Below, piece after piece: positions 17,470 through 26,168 of a stretch of DNA of 30,822 bases; position 1 is the stretch's first letter, and every line of letters begins with the position of its first letter. Under the pieces are notes generated by a model that saw nothing but the letters and a program-made list of their open reading frames with translations, made no database searches and was not told the DNA's origin. Origin of the DNA: RGIG990 sp045589455 (lineage in GTDB: Bacteria > Verrucomicrobiota > Kiritimatiellia > RFP12 > UBA3636); assembly GCA_045589455.1 (NCBI GenBank), contig JAZNPC010000056.1, positions 1 to 30,822 of the forward strand, in the 5' to 3' direction. The position numbers and the translations under genes are program-made.

Positions 17470-18459
17470 TTATTTAAATTGGGTGGCGGCGAGCTCGTAT
17501 TCGGCGAGGGATTTGGAGCGCTGTACCTTGCGGAGCTGCTCTGCCCCATTGTCAAAATATGTGGCAGTGTACTCCCAGAATTCCTTCATGCGGCCAAGTA
17601 TTGGTGCAGGACCAAATAGCTCTTCACTATATCTTTGATATAGTGCATTGGCAAAGGTTAAGACCTGCTGCTTACGCTCTGGTGTGTGTGGCAGAGTCTG
17701 GGTATGAGGCAGGGTGTCCCCTAGCTCACCAGCATATTCCTCACCAGCAGCAAAGGCTGCTGCTATATCACCAGGAAGAAATGGATCTTCGAAGGCTCCA
17801 CGACCTAGCATCAAACCAGAAAGCTTTGGAAAACGCTTCACCAAATAAAGCGCATCAGAGACTGTCTTGATATCGCCATTGTAAACAACTGGTGCTGTGA
17901 AGGAATCTACTATTTCAGCAAATTTATCTAAAAAGACATCGCCTTCATACATCTGCTCACCTGTACGAGGATGTATGATAATTTCCTTTAAAGGATAACA
18001 ATTTATGATTGGTACAAGCGTTGCTAATGTGTCTGTTGTTTTTCTGCCAAGACGAATCTTTATTGAAAAACCACCTGGCATTACTTCAACACCAGCAGCA
18101 AGCATTGCTTCAAATAATTCTGGGTTTTCTGGAAGTCCACTTCCTCTTCCCTTCTTGGCAACAAATTTCCAAGGACAGCCACAATTTAGATTTAGCTCAT
18201 TGTAGCCATATTCCTTCATGGCATTTGCCATCTCGATGAGTCGCTCTGGATCCTTGCCAATTACCTGTGGCACTGTGGGCATGGTGCCACATACCTCAGG
18301 AAAGATATCCTTTAGAAGCTTGGGTTGGATGCGTCCGGCCGTGGTTAAAGGAATAAATGGAGCAACAGTATAATCATAGCTATTGCCAAAATATTCTGTG
18401 TAGCAGGTGCGATAGGTCGCAACCGTTAAACCTCGGAGCGGAGCAAGAGAAAGTCTCAT
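17470..18459 (-). CDS. tRNA-dihydrouridine synthase
   Basis: The 329-residue FMN-dependent enzyme reduces uridine to dihydrouridine in tRNA D-loops. It has LAPLRGLT at the N-terminus, the Dus signature LNLNCGCPWKFVAKKGRGSG with catalytic Cys95 (89-108), the SIKIRLG strand, IIHPRTGEQMYEG and a VVYNGDI/LMLGRGAFEDP phosphate-binding region. Residues 249-260 read TLPHTQTLPHTP, a small in-frame duplication in the linker before the C-terminal helical domain (encoded at 17680-17715). It starts 8 nt after ettA and is probably co-transcribed with it. The exact subfamily (DusA/B/C) cannot be fixed. Confidence 0.93.
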   Translation of the reverse strand: MRLSLAPLRGLTVATYRTCYTEYFGNSYDYTVAPFIPLTTAGRIQPKLLKDIFPEVCGTMPTVPQVIGKDPERLIEMANAMKEYGYNELNLNCGCPWKFVAKKGRGSGLPENPELFEAMLAAGVEVMPGGFSIKIRLGRKTTDTLATLVPIINCYPLKEIIIHPRTGEQMYEGDVFLDKFAEIVDSFTAPVVYNGDIKTVSDALYLVKRFPKLSGLMLGRGAFEDPFLPGDIAAAFAAGEEYAGELGDTLPHTQTLPHTPERKQQVLTFANALYQRYSEELFGPAPILGRMKEFWEYTATYFDNGAEQLRKVQRSKSLAEYELAATQFK

Positions 18460-18467
18460 AGAAAGAA

Positions 18468-20144
18468 TTATTTACCTAGCTTGCGGAAGCGAACGCGGGT
18501 TGGGCGATCTGCTGCATCACCTAGTAGACGACGACGCTGCTCATGATATTCCTGATAGTTACCCTCAAACCAGGTAACCTTTGAATCACCCTCAAAAGCA
18601 AGAATGTGAGTTGCAATTCTGTCTAGGAAATAGCGGTCATGGCTTACAACCATTACGCAGCCACCAAAGTCCTGAAGACCTTCTTCTAGGGAACGAAGTG
18701 TGGCAACGTCTAGATCGTTGGTAGGTTCGTCAAGCAATAGCAAATTACCGCCGGAGCGAAGTAGCTTTGCTAGGTGCACGCGATTGCGCTCACCACCGGA
18801 GAGCCAGGCAATCTTCTTCTGCTGCTCAGAGCCCTTGAAGTTGAAGCGACTGCAATAAGCGCGACCATTCATCATGGATGAACCAGCAAGAGAAACATAT
18901 TCTGAACCACCAGTAATTTCTTCATAAATTGTTTTATTAGGATCAAGCTCATCACGGAGCTGATCAACATAAGAAAGCTGAACTGTTTCACCAATCTGTA
19001 GCTCACCAGAAATTGGCTTTAGCTTTCCTGTAAGAAGCTTAAACATTGTGGTTTTACCTGCACCGTTAGCACCAATAACACCAACAATACCACCACGTGG
19101 TAAATCAAAATCCATGTGCTCAAACAATAGCTTATCACCAAAGCCCATTGCCACATCCTTGGCACGAACAACAACATCGCCTAGGCGTGGGCCAGATGGA
19201 ATGCGAATACGCAAATCATCCTCACGTGTGTTTACCTGCTGAGCAGCTAGCTCCTCATAGCGCTTAACACGTGCCTGACTCTTTGCATGGCGGCCTGATG
19301 GATTTGTGCGAACCCACTCAAGCTCATTCTCAATTAGCTTGCGGCGTGACTCTGCCTGCTTTGCCTCACGCTGCATCATTGCCTGCTTCTGCTCTAGCCA
19401 TGCCTCATAGTTGCCCTTGTATGGGAAGGTGCGGCCACTGTCTAGCTCAAGAATCCACTCGGTCACATTGCTCAAGAAATAGCGATCGTGGGTGACAACG
19501 ATTAGTGTGCCCTTAAAATCCTTTAGATAATTTTCTAGCCAAGCAACTGATTCTGCATCGAGGTGGTTGGTTGGCTCGTCAAGCAATAGAACATCTGGCT
19601 TTGAAATTAGAAGACGACACAATGCCACGCGGCGGCGCTCACCACCAGAAAGAGGAGCAACTGATGCCTCTGGCTCAGGAAGGCGTAGTGCTTCCATTGC
19701 CATCTCAACAGTGTGATCAAGCTCCCAAAGGTCATTAGCATCAATCTGATCTTGAATGCGGCCAAGCTCATTGTTTAGCTTATCCATTTCCTCATCAGAC
19801 ATTTCATCGCCAAGCATTCCGCAAAGCTCATCATAGCGGTCAAGAATTGCTTGCTGCTCAGCAACACCCTCTTGCACGCATTCCATAACTGTCTTTGATG
19901 GATCGAGCTCTGGCTCCTGAGGAAGATAGCCAACCTTTGTGTTTTTAGCAATTACGCAATCTCCCATAAATTCTTTATCTAGACCTGCTAGGATGCGAAG
20001 CAAGGAGGACTTACCAGAGCCGTTAGCACCAATAACACCAATATGTGCTCCGTGGAAGAAGGATAAGCAAACATCCTCAAGGATGGTTTTTTGCTCATGT
20101 TGCTTTGTAACATTGATTAGAGAAAATGCGTATTCGCCTGCCAT
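18468..20144 (-). CDS. ettA: Energy-dependent translational throttle protein EttA (ABC-F ATPase)
   Basis: The 558-residue soluble protein contains two ABC domains. The first has Walker A GANGSGKSS (39-47), signature LSGGERRRVALCRLL and Walker B LLLDEPTNHLDAESV. The second has GANGAGKTT, LSGGERNRVHLAKLL and LLLDEPTNDLDVAT. Length and the segment around the linker (GRHAKSQARVKRYEEL) match EttA, which binds the ribosomal E-site and controls entry into elongation according to ATP level. No strong Shine-Dalgarno precedes the ATG. dus follows within 8 nt. Confidence 0.95.
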   Translation of the reverse strand: MAGEYAFSLINVTKQHEQKTILEDVCLSFFHGAHIGVIGANGSGKSSLLRILAGLDKEFMGDCVIAKNTKVGYLPQEPELDPSKTVMECVQEGVAEQQAILDRYDELCGMLGDEMSDEEMDKLNNELGRIQDQIDANDLWELDHTVEMAMEALRLPEPEASVAPLSGGERRRVALCRLLISKPDVLLLDEPTNHLDAESVAWLENYLKDFKGTLIVVTHDRYFLSNVTEWILELDSGRTFPYKGNYEAWLEQKQAMMQREAKQAESRRKLIENELEWVRTNPSGRHAKSQARVKRYEELAAQQVNTREDDLRIRIPSGPRLGDVVVRAKDVAMGFGDKLLFEHMDFDLPRGGIVGVIGANGAGKTTMFKLLTGKLKPISGELQIGETVQLSYVDQLRDELDPNKTIYEEITGGSEYVSLAGSSMMNGRAYCSRFNFKGSEQQKKIAWLSGGERNRVHLAKLLRSGGNLLLLDEPTNDLDVATLRSLEEGLQDFGGCVMVVSHDRYFLDRIATHILAFEGDSKVTWFEGNYQEYHEQRRRLLGDAADRPTRVRFRKLGK

Positions 20145-20177
20145 AACTAAAAGTGATTTTGTGGTTTAATATTTAAT

Positions 20178-20214
20178 GCGCTGGCATTTCTTTTTTATTA
20201 AGAAACACGCAGCG
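20178..20214. other. Stem-loop upstream of ettA
   Basis: Outer arms GCGCTG/CAGCGC and inner arms TTTCTT/AAGAAA form a broken hairpin of about 37 nt in the leader of ettA. Role unknown. Confidence 0.4.
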
Positions 20215-20220
20215 CGATAA

Positions 20221-20254
20221 ATCTAAATTCTGCAGCAATGTGCAGAATTTAGAT
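20221..20254 (-). terminator. Hairpin after the aspartate kinase gene, probable terminator
   Basis: A perfect 14-bp inverted repeat ATCTAAATTCTGCA / TGCAGAATTTAGAT with a 6-nt loop lies 17 nt after the stop. The T-run that follows on the minus strand is short (TTATC), so termination strength is uncertain. Confidence 0.6.
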
Positions 20255-20271
20255 AAGTTATAAGAATTTGA

Positions 20272-21633
20272 TTATTTGAATAGCTCTTTGTATAGAGCAC
20301 GAACTGCAGTCTTAAGATTGATTGAACGGATACCGAACATCATGCTAATTTCTGATGAACCCTGGTTGATCATTTCAACACTTACATCTGCATCTGCAAT
20401 TGCCTGCATGATACGTGCAGCAACACCTGCGGCACCACGCATGCCCTCACCTACTGCCATGATAATTGCAAGACCACCCTCATAGGATAGCTCATCAACC
20501 TTTAGCTCTGTGTGGATACGTGCAAACACCTTTGCCTTTACTTCATCGGTAAACTGTGCATCACGGATGATAACAGACATATTATCAACACCAGCAGGAA
20601 TTGTTTCAAAGGAAACACCTTCCTCTGCAAGAATTGTTAATAGCTTAACACCAAAGCCAACCTCACGGTTCATCATGTACTTACTTGTGTATAGAGTGCC
20701 GAAGCCTGTAGCACATGCCAAACCAATTACGCGACCAGGAATTGTCTTACGACGAGGAAGCACCATTGTGCCTGGCTCATCTGGACGATTTGTGTTGCGA
20801 ATATTGATTGGGATGCCTGCACGAACTGCTGGCATAATTGCTTCGTCATGGAAAACACCAAAGCCAGCATATGAAAGCTCACGCATTTCGCGGAAGGTCA
20901 TTTCCTTAATACCCTCTTTCACCTCTGGAACAATGCGAGGATCAACAGGATATACGGAATCTACGTCTGTGAAATTCTCATAAACATCTGCGTGCATTGC
21001 TGCAGCAAGAATTGCACCTGTAATATCTGAACCACCACGAGAGAAGGTTACAACAGAGCCAGAGCGTGTGTAGCCATAGAAGCCTGGGAAGATAACGATC
21101 TCTTTAATTGAATGAAGGTAGTCATGCAATAGAGCCATTGATTCTGGCAATAGCTGAGCATTACCATACTCATCAGAAAGAAGCATACCTGCCTCTCTTG
21201 GATCAGCATAGATTGCTGGATAGCCAAGCTTTGTGAAAGCCTCTGCACAGAAGCGAGCAGAAAATTCCTCACCTAGAGCCTTAACACCATCCATGAATGC
21301 GCCTGGATTTGTGGTTGGCAAACTAATGCGCTTGGTTAGCTCCTGCTTTACTGTTTCCATCAAGCCTTGAGACAAATCAAGCTCTGCACGAATTGATTCA
21401 AAACGATCTAGAATTGCTGCAACTGCGTCATCTGTTGAGCGACCCTCAAGCACGCAATTTGCTAGAGCAATTAGCATATCAGTTACCTTTGTATCTGCAG
21501 AAAATCTTTTGCCAGGTGCAGAAACAACAACTATGCGACGATCTACATCGCTAGTGATAATATTGATAACCTTCTTAATCTGTTCAGCGCTTGCAACGGA
21601 GCTACCGCCGAACTTACATACCTTTATTCTCAT
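20272..21633 (-). CDS. lysC: Aspartate kinase
   Basis: The 453-residue enzyme phosphorylates aspartate, the first step towards lysine, threonine, methionine and diaminopimelate. KFGGSS (7-12) is the nucleotide-binding motif; FSRGGSDITGA and FTDVDSVYPVDPR mark the amino-acid kinase core. The C-terminal part from about residue 310 (LLTILAEEGVSFETIPAGVDNMSVII and VEMINQGSSEISMMFGI) contains ACT domains for feedback control. Length and layout resemble monofunctional YclM/LysC-type enzymes. AAGGGTAA precedes the ATG at good distance. It lies 32 nt after mcsB and is probably in the same operon. The effector amino acid and hence the best symbol are uncertain. Confidence 0.94.
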   Translation of the reverse strand: MRIKVCKFGGSSVASAEQIKKVINIITSDVDRRIVVVSAPGKRFSADTKVTDMLIALANCVLEGRSTDDAVAAILDRFESIRAELDLSQGLMETVKQELTKRISLPTTNPGAFMDGVKALGEEFSARFCAEAFTKLGYPAIYADPREAGMLLSDEYGNAQLLPESMALLHDYLHSIKEIVIFPGFYGYTRSGSVVTFSRGGSDITGAILAAAMHADVYENFTDVDSVYPVDPRIVPEVKEGIKEMTFREMRELSYAGFGVFHDEAIMPAVRAGIPINIRNTNRPDEPGTMVLPRRKTIPGRVIGLACATGFGTLYTSKYMMNREVGFGVKLLTILAEEGVSFETIPAGVDNMSVIIRDAQFTDEVKAKVFARIHTELKVDELSYEGGLAIIMAVGEGMRGAAGVAARIMQAIADADVSVEMINQGSSEISMMFGIRSINLKTAVRALYKELFK

Positions 21634-21665
21634 TTTATTTATTACCCTTAGTTTTGATTTTAAAA

Positions 21666-23150
21666 TTATTTTGTTTTTTTCGTCTTATTTGATGTTGGCT
21701 TTTTCTTTGTAGACTTTTTAGCAGTAGCAGCTTTCTTTTTCTTCGCCTGTTGTTTTTCAATGCGCTCAGCTACTGATTCATGGCTTTCTAATTTTCCTGC
21801 ACGAAATGGATTTAACACCATCTCAGCAAAGCATTTGCAGCGGCTTAATTCATTAATCAACCTAGCATAGCTACAATGGCGTTGCATTAAATCCACAGAA
21901 ACTCTCTCTGAAAACCAAAGAGAGTTCACAAGATGATTTTGATAATGTGCATAAGGAGAAATCATTTCCATATCTTCTTCGACAGGTCCATTGTTGAAGA
22001 AATAAACCTTATCCATGCAAATCAAAGATAGATTGTCAAAGAAGCAATTATGTGACATAGCAAACATATTTGCCCCGTTTGCCAAATGCCCATTCATTGC
22101 GCTTGCAGAAATGGTAGCAGCACCCTCTGAATAAATGTCAAACAATACATTTATATCATCATCTACCCGCATTAAGTTATTATTTGCGCATGTAAGCTTT
22201 ACACGCTCCTCTGTTTCAGCGGTAACGACTGTGCAAACTGTCTCTGTATACTGCTTTAGAAACTCTTCATAGCCCTCTTGAGGAACACTTGCTGTGATAT
22301 AATATAGGGCACCAGGTGCTGCCTTACCAAACAGAGGAGAACGCTGCTTTTCTGCAAGCCCACCATCTAATTCAGATAGCTCCTCAATAGCTGGGACAAC
22401 ATCATACTCTAAGCGTTGAACTCCATTTAACACTGCTTCAAGCCCTCCACGAATTGCAAGCGCAGGAAGTGCGAGAAGCGTTGCAATTGTTATGCCAGAG
22501 CCACAATGCTCTGGCTTTGTGGTTAGATAGCCGAAGCGTGGGTGGACTGCATATTCAATATTTGCAATTTGCTTAATATACTCTAAATCCTCTAATGCTG
22601 TAGTAAAAGCATTTACTACTGTATCGGCTGTTGTTACATGAGTAATATGATTATCATAACCTAAAAGAGTATAACGAGATGAATCTTCAGAATACAAATC
22701 CATATAGGAGCAGAAATTTCTGCTTCTCTCATCAGCAAGATATGCAGAATATTTATTACTTACTGGCTCATCAAGCAAGGCTGCAATATAGGGAGAAGTT
22801 GATGTAATCATAATATTAGTTGAATAAAGGTCCTTCACATCAAAAGGAGTTTTACGATACACACCATCCAACACCACAGATATTGCATTGGCAATATTGT
22901 CAAAAAGAGGCTTATGAGTATCCTCATCATCTGTTTTAACAAATTGCTCTCCTGCGACATTTCTTCTGACAACGCAATTTGTGCACAAAAGAATATCACC
23001 TAGATTCTCGTTTGAAAGAGAATCCTGATACAATTTTGCAATCTCTCGTTCTGTAGCATTTGAGAAATACTTCTTTGGTTTAGTTGCTTTTTTATTCATA
23101 GCATAGTCGTTCTGGAAATTGTTTTCCTTTAATTCATTTTCATGTAGCAA
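21666..23150 (-). CDS. McsB-like ATP:guanido phosphotransferase homologue, probably catalytically degenerate
   Basis: The 494-residue protein resembles protein-arginine kinase McsB in its central block EYAVHPRFGYLTTKPEHCGSGITIATLLALPAL (199-231) and in DILLCTNCVVRRNVAGEQF (52-70), which align with DYA..RGYLTSCPTNVGTG and DIVLSSRIRLARN of Bacillus McsB. Key residues differ: the catalytic Cys position is Lys212 (a Cys occurs at 216), the ATP-binding SSRxR is CTNCV (56-60), and the NEEDH loop is GYDNH (164-168). The usual GNIFQISNQ is also gone. It is much longer than McsB (about 360 aa), with a C-terminal extension ending in a lysine-rich tail (469-494). It follows mcsA by 11 nt. ATG at 23099 is an alternative start; neither has a clear Shine-Dalgarno. 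A scaffold or altered enzyme is likely. Confidence 0.78.
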   Translation of the reverse strand: MLHENELKENNFQNDYAMNKKATKPKKYFSNATEREIAKLYQDSLSNENLGDILLCTNCVVRRNVAGEQFVKTDDEDTHKPLFDNIANAISVVLDGVYRKTPFDVKDLYSTNIMITSTSPYIAALLDEPVSNKYSAYLADERSRNFCSYMDLYSEDSSRYTLLGYDNHITHVTTADTVVNAFTTALEDLEYIKQIANIEYAVHPRFGYLTTKPEHCGSGITIATLLALPALAIRGGLEAVLNGVQRLEYDVVPAIEELSELDGGLAEKQRSPLFGKAAPGALYYITASVPQEGYEEFLKQYTETVCTVVTAETEERVKLTCANNNLMRVDDDINVLFDIYSEGAATISASAMNGHLANGANMFAMSHNCFFDNLSLICMDKVYFFNNGPVEEDMEMISPYAHYQNHLVNSLWFSERVSVDLMQRHCSYARLINELSRCKCFAEMVLNPFRAGKLESHESVAERIEKQQAKKKKAATAKKSTKKKPTSNKTKKTK

Positions 23151-23161
23151 ATCAAAAGAGA

Positions 23162-23797
23162 TTAAAATGGGTCATCATCATCAGAAGAATCATCATCAAA
23201 GCCAATATCTAAATCGTCGTCATCATCATCATTACTTGGCTTTGCAATTATATCAATATCGATACCCATTTTTTTCATTGCATTGAGCAAATCAGGTGGC
23301 ATGCTAGGTTTTTCAGCTTTATTAGCAAATGGGTTAAGAGATTTTGCTTTTTCTTTTGAGTTAATTAAATCACGAAGAACTGCTGCATCCTCATAGCGCT
23401 CATCCGCAATTGCGGCTTCTAGCTTCTGCTTTAGATTATCAACATCTGTCCGTACTAAATCGAATTCAGAGCTATTATATACAGCAACCATCCTATCAAG
23501 TTGCTCTTCGAAAGCAGCATAGCAATCTGGGCAACCAACGCGATGATCCCGATGGATAACAGCAAAAGTAGTTCCACAGGTTGGGCAAGCTTGTTCTATT
23601 TTAGGAGGCTCATTTTCTTCGCTTTGTTTTGCAGAAGAAAAATCAAAAAGGACATCTGCCATGGAATATTTGCCAATCTGCCCTACCTTTAATTGACTAG
23701 CGCAGGATTTGCAGACATAGAGTTCCTTAGCAACGCCATTTTCTGTTTTGACAATGGGTTGTTCTGCATCATTTATATGGCAAATTTCACATTTCAT
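23162..23797 (-). CDS. mcsA: McsA-like zinc-finger/UVR-domain protein
   Basis: The 211-residue protein has four CxxC motifs: C3/C6 with C29/C32, and C71/C74 with C89/C92, which should form two zinc sites. A UVR domain lies at about 119-148 (NLKQKLEAAIADERYEDAAVLRD). In Firmicutes McsA activates the arginine kinase McsB in protein quality control with ClpC. The C-terminus (190-209) is strongly acidic (DDDDDDLDIGFDDDSSDDDD), unlike typical McsA. The next gene is the McsB homologue, which keeps the canonical order. CtsR and ClpC are not in the window. A promoter lies about 60 nt upstream. Confidence 0.88.
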   Translation of the reverse strand: MKCEICHINDAEQPIVKTENGVAKELYVCKSCASQLKVGQIGKYSMADVLFDFSSAKQSEENEPPKIEQACPTCGTTFAVIHRDHRVGCPDCYAAFEEQLDRMVAVYNSSEFDLVRTDVDNLKQKLEAAIADERYEDAAVLRDLINSKEKAKSLNPFANKAEKPSMPPDLLNAMKKMGIDIDIIAKPSNDDDDDDLDIGFDDDSSDDDDPF

Positions 23798-23857
23798 TTT
23801 TTAAAGCTCTTAAATTAGTAAATTGGACGCGCGTGGGGCGAATTAAAAAACACATAA

Positions 23858-23886
23858 ATTTTACCATAACGGATATTAAATTGCAA
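23858..23886 (-). promoter_or_regulatory. Sigma-70-like promoter of the mcsA-mcsB-aspartate kinase operon
   Basis: TTGCAA (23886-23881), 17 bp, TAAAAT (23863-23858) on the minus strand. Confidence 0.62.
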
Positions 23887-23919
23887 CAACGGCAACAGAG
23901 TGGGGCTCACCCAGAGACG

Positions 23920-24110
23920 CATACGTGATGGCTACGGAGGTCACGGAGGCGCGGAGGAAATTTGGGATATCGAAGCAGAGTGCTTTAGCGCGCATTCAAG
24001 AACACGGACACACATAGTGTGGTTTTAAACACGGATAACACGGATGGAAATGAGGTGAATTGAGGTGCGCAAGCGAGCGCGTTACTGTTAATAGTGTTGT
24101 GGGGAAAAAC
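23920..24110. repeat. Degenerate intergenic mosaic repeat fragment
   Basis: The stretch carries eroded modules of the 224-bp array: GGTCACGGAGGCGCGGAGG, TGGGATATCGAAGCAGAGTG, CTTTAGCGCGCATT, AACACGGA and ATAACACGGATGG. CATACGTGATGGCTA near 23930 matches a module near 25920. No ORF is supported. Confidence 0.7.
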
Positions 24111-24126
24111 ACATCACGTAAAATTA

Positions 24127-24159
24127 AAAACGAGAGACGAAATAATCCTCTCTCGTTTT
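24127..24159 (-). terminator. Rho-independent terminator after the LRR lipoprotein gene
   Basis: An 11-bp perfect stem (AAAACGAGAGA / TCTCTCGTTTT) with an 11-nt loop and a T-run on the minus strand, 7 nt after the stop. Confidence 0.88.
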
Positions 24160-24165
24160 TATCGT

Positions 24166-25773
24166 TTAGTCTACTGGTATAATTTTTACAGTATTATCAA
24201 TACCAAGTCTTTCTCTATCTCCCACAAACTTTCTTGGAAGCTCAACTCTAGTTAACTTATAATGCTCATCAAATACTTCGTCTCCGATTGATGTAACGCT
24301 AGATGGAATTTCGATACTGACTAAACTTGTGCAAAAATAAAACGCAGAGTTTCCGATTCTGGTAACACTAGATGGAATTTCTAGGCTGTCTAATTCTATG
24401 CAAAACGCAAACGCAGCGTCGTCAATTGACCGAACACCAAATGGAATTTCTAGGCTGGTTAAACCGTTACAACAACCAAACGCATATTCACCAATTGATG
24501 TTACGCTAGATGGAATTTCTAGGCTGGTTAAATTGCCACTGAAAGAAAAAGCGCCATTACCAATTGACGTAACACCAGATGGGATTGAATATGACCTTTT
24601 GTTCTTTGAACAAACAATTAATTTCGTCATGTCTTTTGAAAATAAAACATCATCTATTGATACATAAAAGTGATTGTTTCTTGATACTTCTATGCTGGTT
24701 AAATTAGGACACCAATAAAACGCATCGTCAACAATTGTTGTAACACTTGATGGAATAAAACAAGTTTCTTTTTCTCTAGGACAGCAAATTAATTTTGTCA
24801 TATCTTTAGAATATAAAATGCCATCTTGAGAGGTATATTTAGGATCATCATTAGAAACAACTATATTGGGTATTCCCGAGAGAGCACGATTGGCTATGCC
24901 ACGAACACCCTTTAAATTCAAAGACATAGGACAATCTTTCTCGAATCCCACAACCCATCCATCTACCAATCTAAGACCAGGTATTGTTGTTGTGTCATAA
25001 AGAGAGTCATCACAATCCACAAACGCAACGACACCAATAGATGTAACACTTGATGGTATTTTTATACTAGTTAAACTTTCACAATCCTCAAACGCTCTAT
25101 TGCCAATTGACGTTACACTTTGTGGTATTGAGATACTTGTTAAACGCTCACAACCAGAAAACGCACCATCGCCAATGGAGGTTACCCCTTTAGGGATTTT
25201 TACGCTACTTAACCTTTTACAATTTCTAAAGGTATTCTCCCCGATAGATGTAACGTTTGAGGATATTTTTACGCTCTGCAATCTCTCACACCCATAAAAA
25301 ACACTATCACCAATGATGGTAACACTTGATGGAATTGTAATTTCAGTTAATTTTTTACAATCCTCAAATGCACCACTACCAATAGATGTAACGCCTCTAA
25401 AAATTTTGATACTTGTTAAATCTTCACAACCTCTAAATGCGCAATCTTTGATTGTAGTAACACTTTCTGGAATTGTAATGTCTGTTAAACCAACACATTC
25501 AGATAAGGCATCTGTTCCTATTATTGTTACAGGAAGACCACCTAATTCAGAAGGAATTTTGACATTTCCTTCTAGCTCAGTTTTTAAAATTTCTACACCT
25601 TCACCACGAGGAGTATATCGCCAATTAATGCCGTTTTTTGTTTCTGTATAAGCCTTACCTTCAACAGGTTCAGCACTCTCTTCTACCATTCCGCTACTTA
25701 TTGAACCATCACTACAAGAGGTTACAGCAAGGCAAGCGACTAACATCATCAATAAATATAGATATTTTTTCAT
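24166..25773 (-). CDS. BspA-type leucine-rich-repeat lipoprotein
   Basis: From the ATG at 25773 the product has 535 residues. GGAG 7 nt upstream supports this start over a TTG four codons earlier. The N-terminus MKKYLYLLMMLVACLAVTSC is a lipoprotein signal with lipobox VTSC, giving an acylated Cys20. The rest is built of LRR_5 units of about 23 residues with consensus IPSSVTSIGxxAFxxCxxLTSI, in two blocks separated by a region with LRLVDGWVVGF and two ILYSKDMTKLI-like segments. Such proteins are surface-exposed and often bind host proteins or other bacteria. The DNA is repetitive at the codon level, so recombination could change repeat number. It has its own terminator; no convincing -35 is visible upstream. 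Confidence 0.92.
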   Translation of the reverse strand: MKKYLYLLMMLVACLAVTSCSDGSISSGMVEESAEPVEGKAYTETKNGINWRYTPRGEGVEILKTELEGNVKIPSELGGLPVTIIGTDALSECVGLTDITIPESVTTIKDCAFRGCEDLTSIKIFRGVTSIGSGAFEDCKKLTEITIPSSVTIIGDSVFYGCERLQSVKISSNVTSIGENTFRNCKRLSSVKIPKGVTSIGDGAFSGCERLTSISIPQSVTSIGNRAFEDCESLTSIKIPSSVTSIGVVAFVDCDDSLYDTTTIPGLRLVDGWVVGFEKDCPMSLNLKGVRGIANRALSGIPNIVVSNDDPKYTSQDGILYSKDMTKLICCPREKETCFIPSSVTTIVDDAFYWCPNLTSIEVSRNNHFYVSIDDVLFSKDMTKLIVCSKNKRSYSIPSGVTSIGNGAFSFSGNLTSLEIPSSVTSIGEYAFGCCNGLTSLEIPFGVRSIDDAAFAFCIELDSLEIPSSVTRIGNSAFYFCTSLVSIEIPSSVTSIGDEVFDEHYKLTRVELPRKFVGDRERLGIDNTVKIIPVD

Positions 25774-25907
25774 AAGCTTCTCCAATAGAAAAAATTATTA
25801 TATAAAAAACTCTTTATATATTATATACGCTTTAATTCTTAAAGATTATACACTTTTATAAAATTTACTATAATTGATATTATCCTAAACTTAACAAGGC
25901 AAAAGCC

Positions 25908-25947
25908 AGCTAGCGTGATACACGTGATGGCTAATTCTACGCTAGCT
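25908..25947. repeat. Inverted repeat with shared CGTGAT module
   Basis: AGCTAGCGT (25908-25916) and ACGCTAGCT (25939-25947) are perfect 9-bp arms. The loop holds CACGTGATGGCTAATTC; CACGTGAC lies near 12245 and CGTGATGGCTA near 23930. Confidence 0.5.
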
Positions 25948-25964
25948 CCCGCCTAAGGGAGATT

Positions 25965-26128
25965 GGAAACTGTGGAGAATGGGAGACGTGTCTGATGGGC
26001 GCGCCTGTCGGAGCAGACGCAAGCAAAACTCGTATAACGATACAACAGCCAACAATCAACAAATCCAGTGAATACTGTTAAGAACACCGTAGCACTTCCC
26101 TATCACCTATTACTTATTACCTATTATC
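25965..26128. repeat. Mosaic repeat block downstream of fusA
   Basis: It contains GTGGAGAATGGGAGACG, a hairpin GCGCCTG-TCGGAG-CAGACGC (26001-26020), AACGATACAACAGCCAAC, AACAATCAACAAATCCAG and ACACCGTAGCAC, then short TATTAC/CTATTA repeats. The hairpin and the CA-rich part recur at 28446-28506, upstream of fusA. Confidence 0.65.
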
Positions 26129-26129
26129 T

Positions 26130-26154
26130 AAAAAAAAAGCGTCCCGAAGGACGC
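26130..26154 (-). terminator. Rho-independent terminator after fusA (UUCG tetraloop)
   Basis: GCGTCC-TTCG-GGACGC followed by eight Ts on the minus strand, 15 nt after the fusA stop. Confidence 0.93.
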
Positions 26155-26168
26155 CCTTTTTTGTTTTA

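Noticed and set aside
24166..25785. LRR lipoprotein start at TTG 25785
   Set aside because: GGAG overlaps this codon and is correctly placed for the ATG at 25773, which also gives a standard lipoprotein signal.
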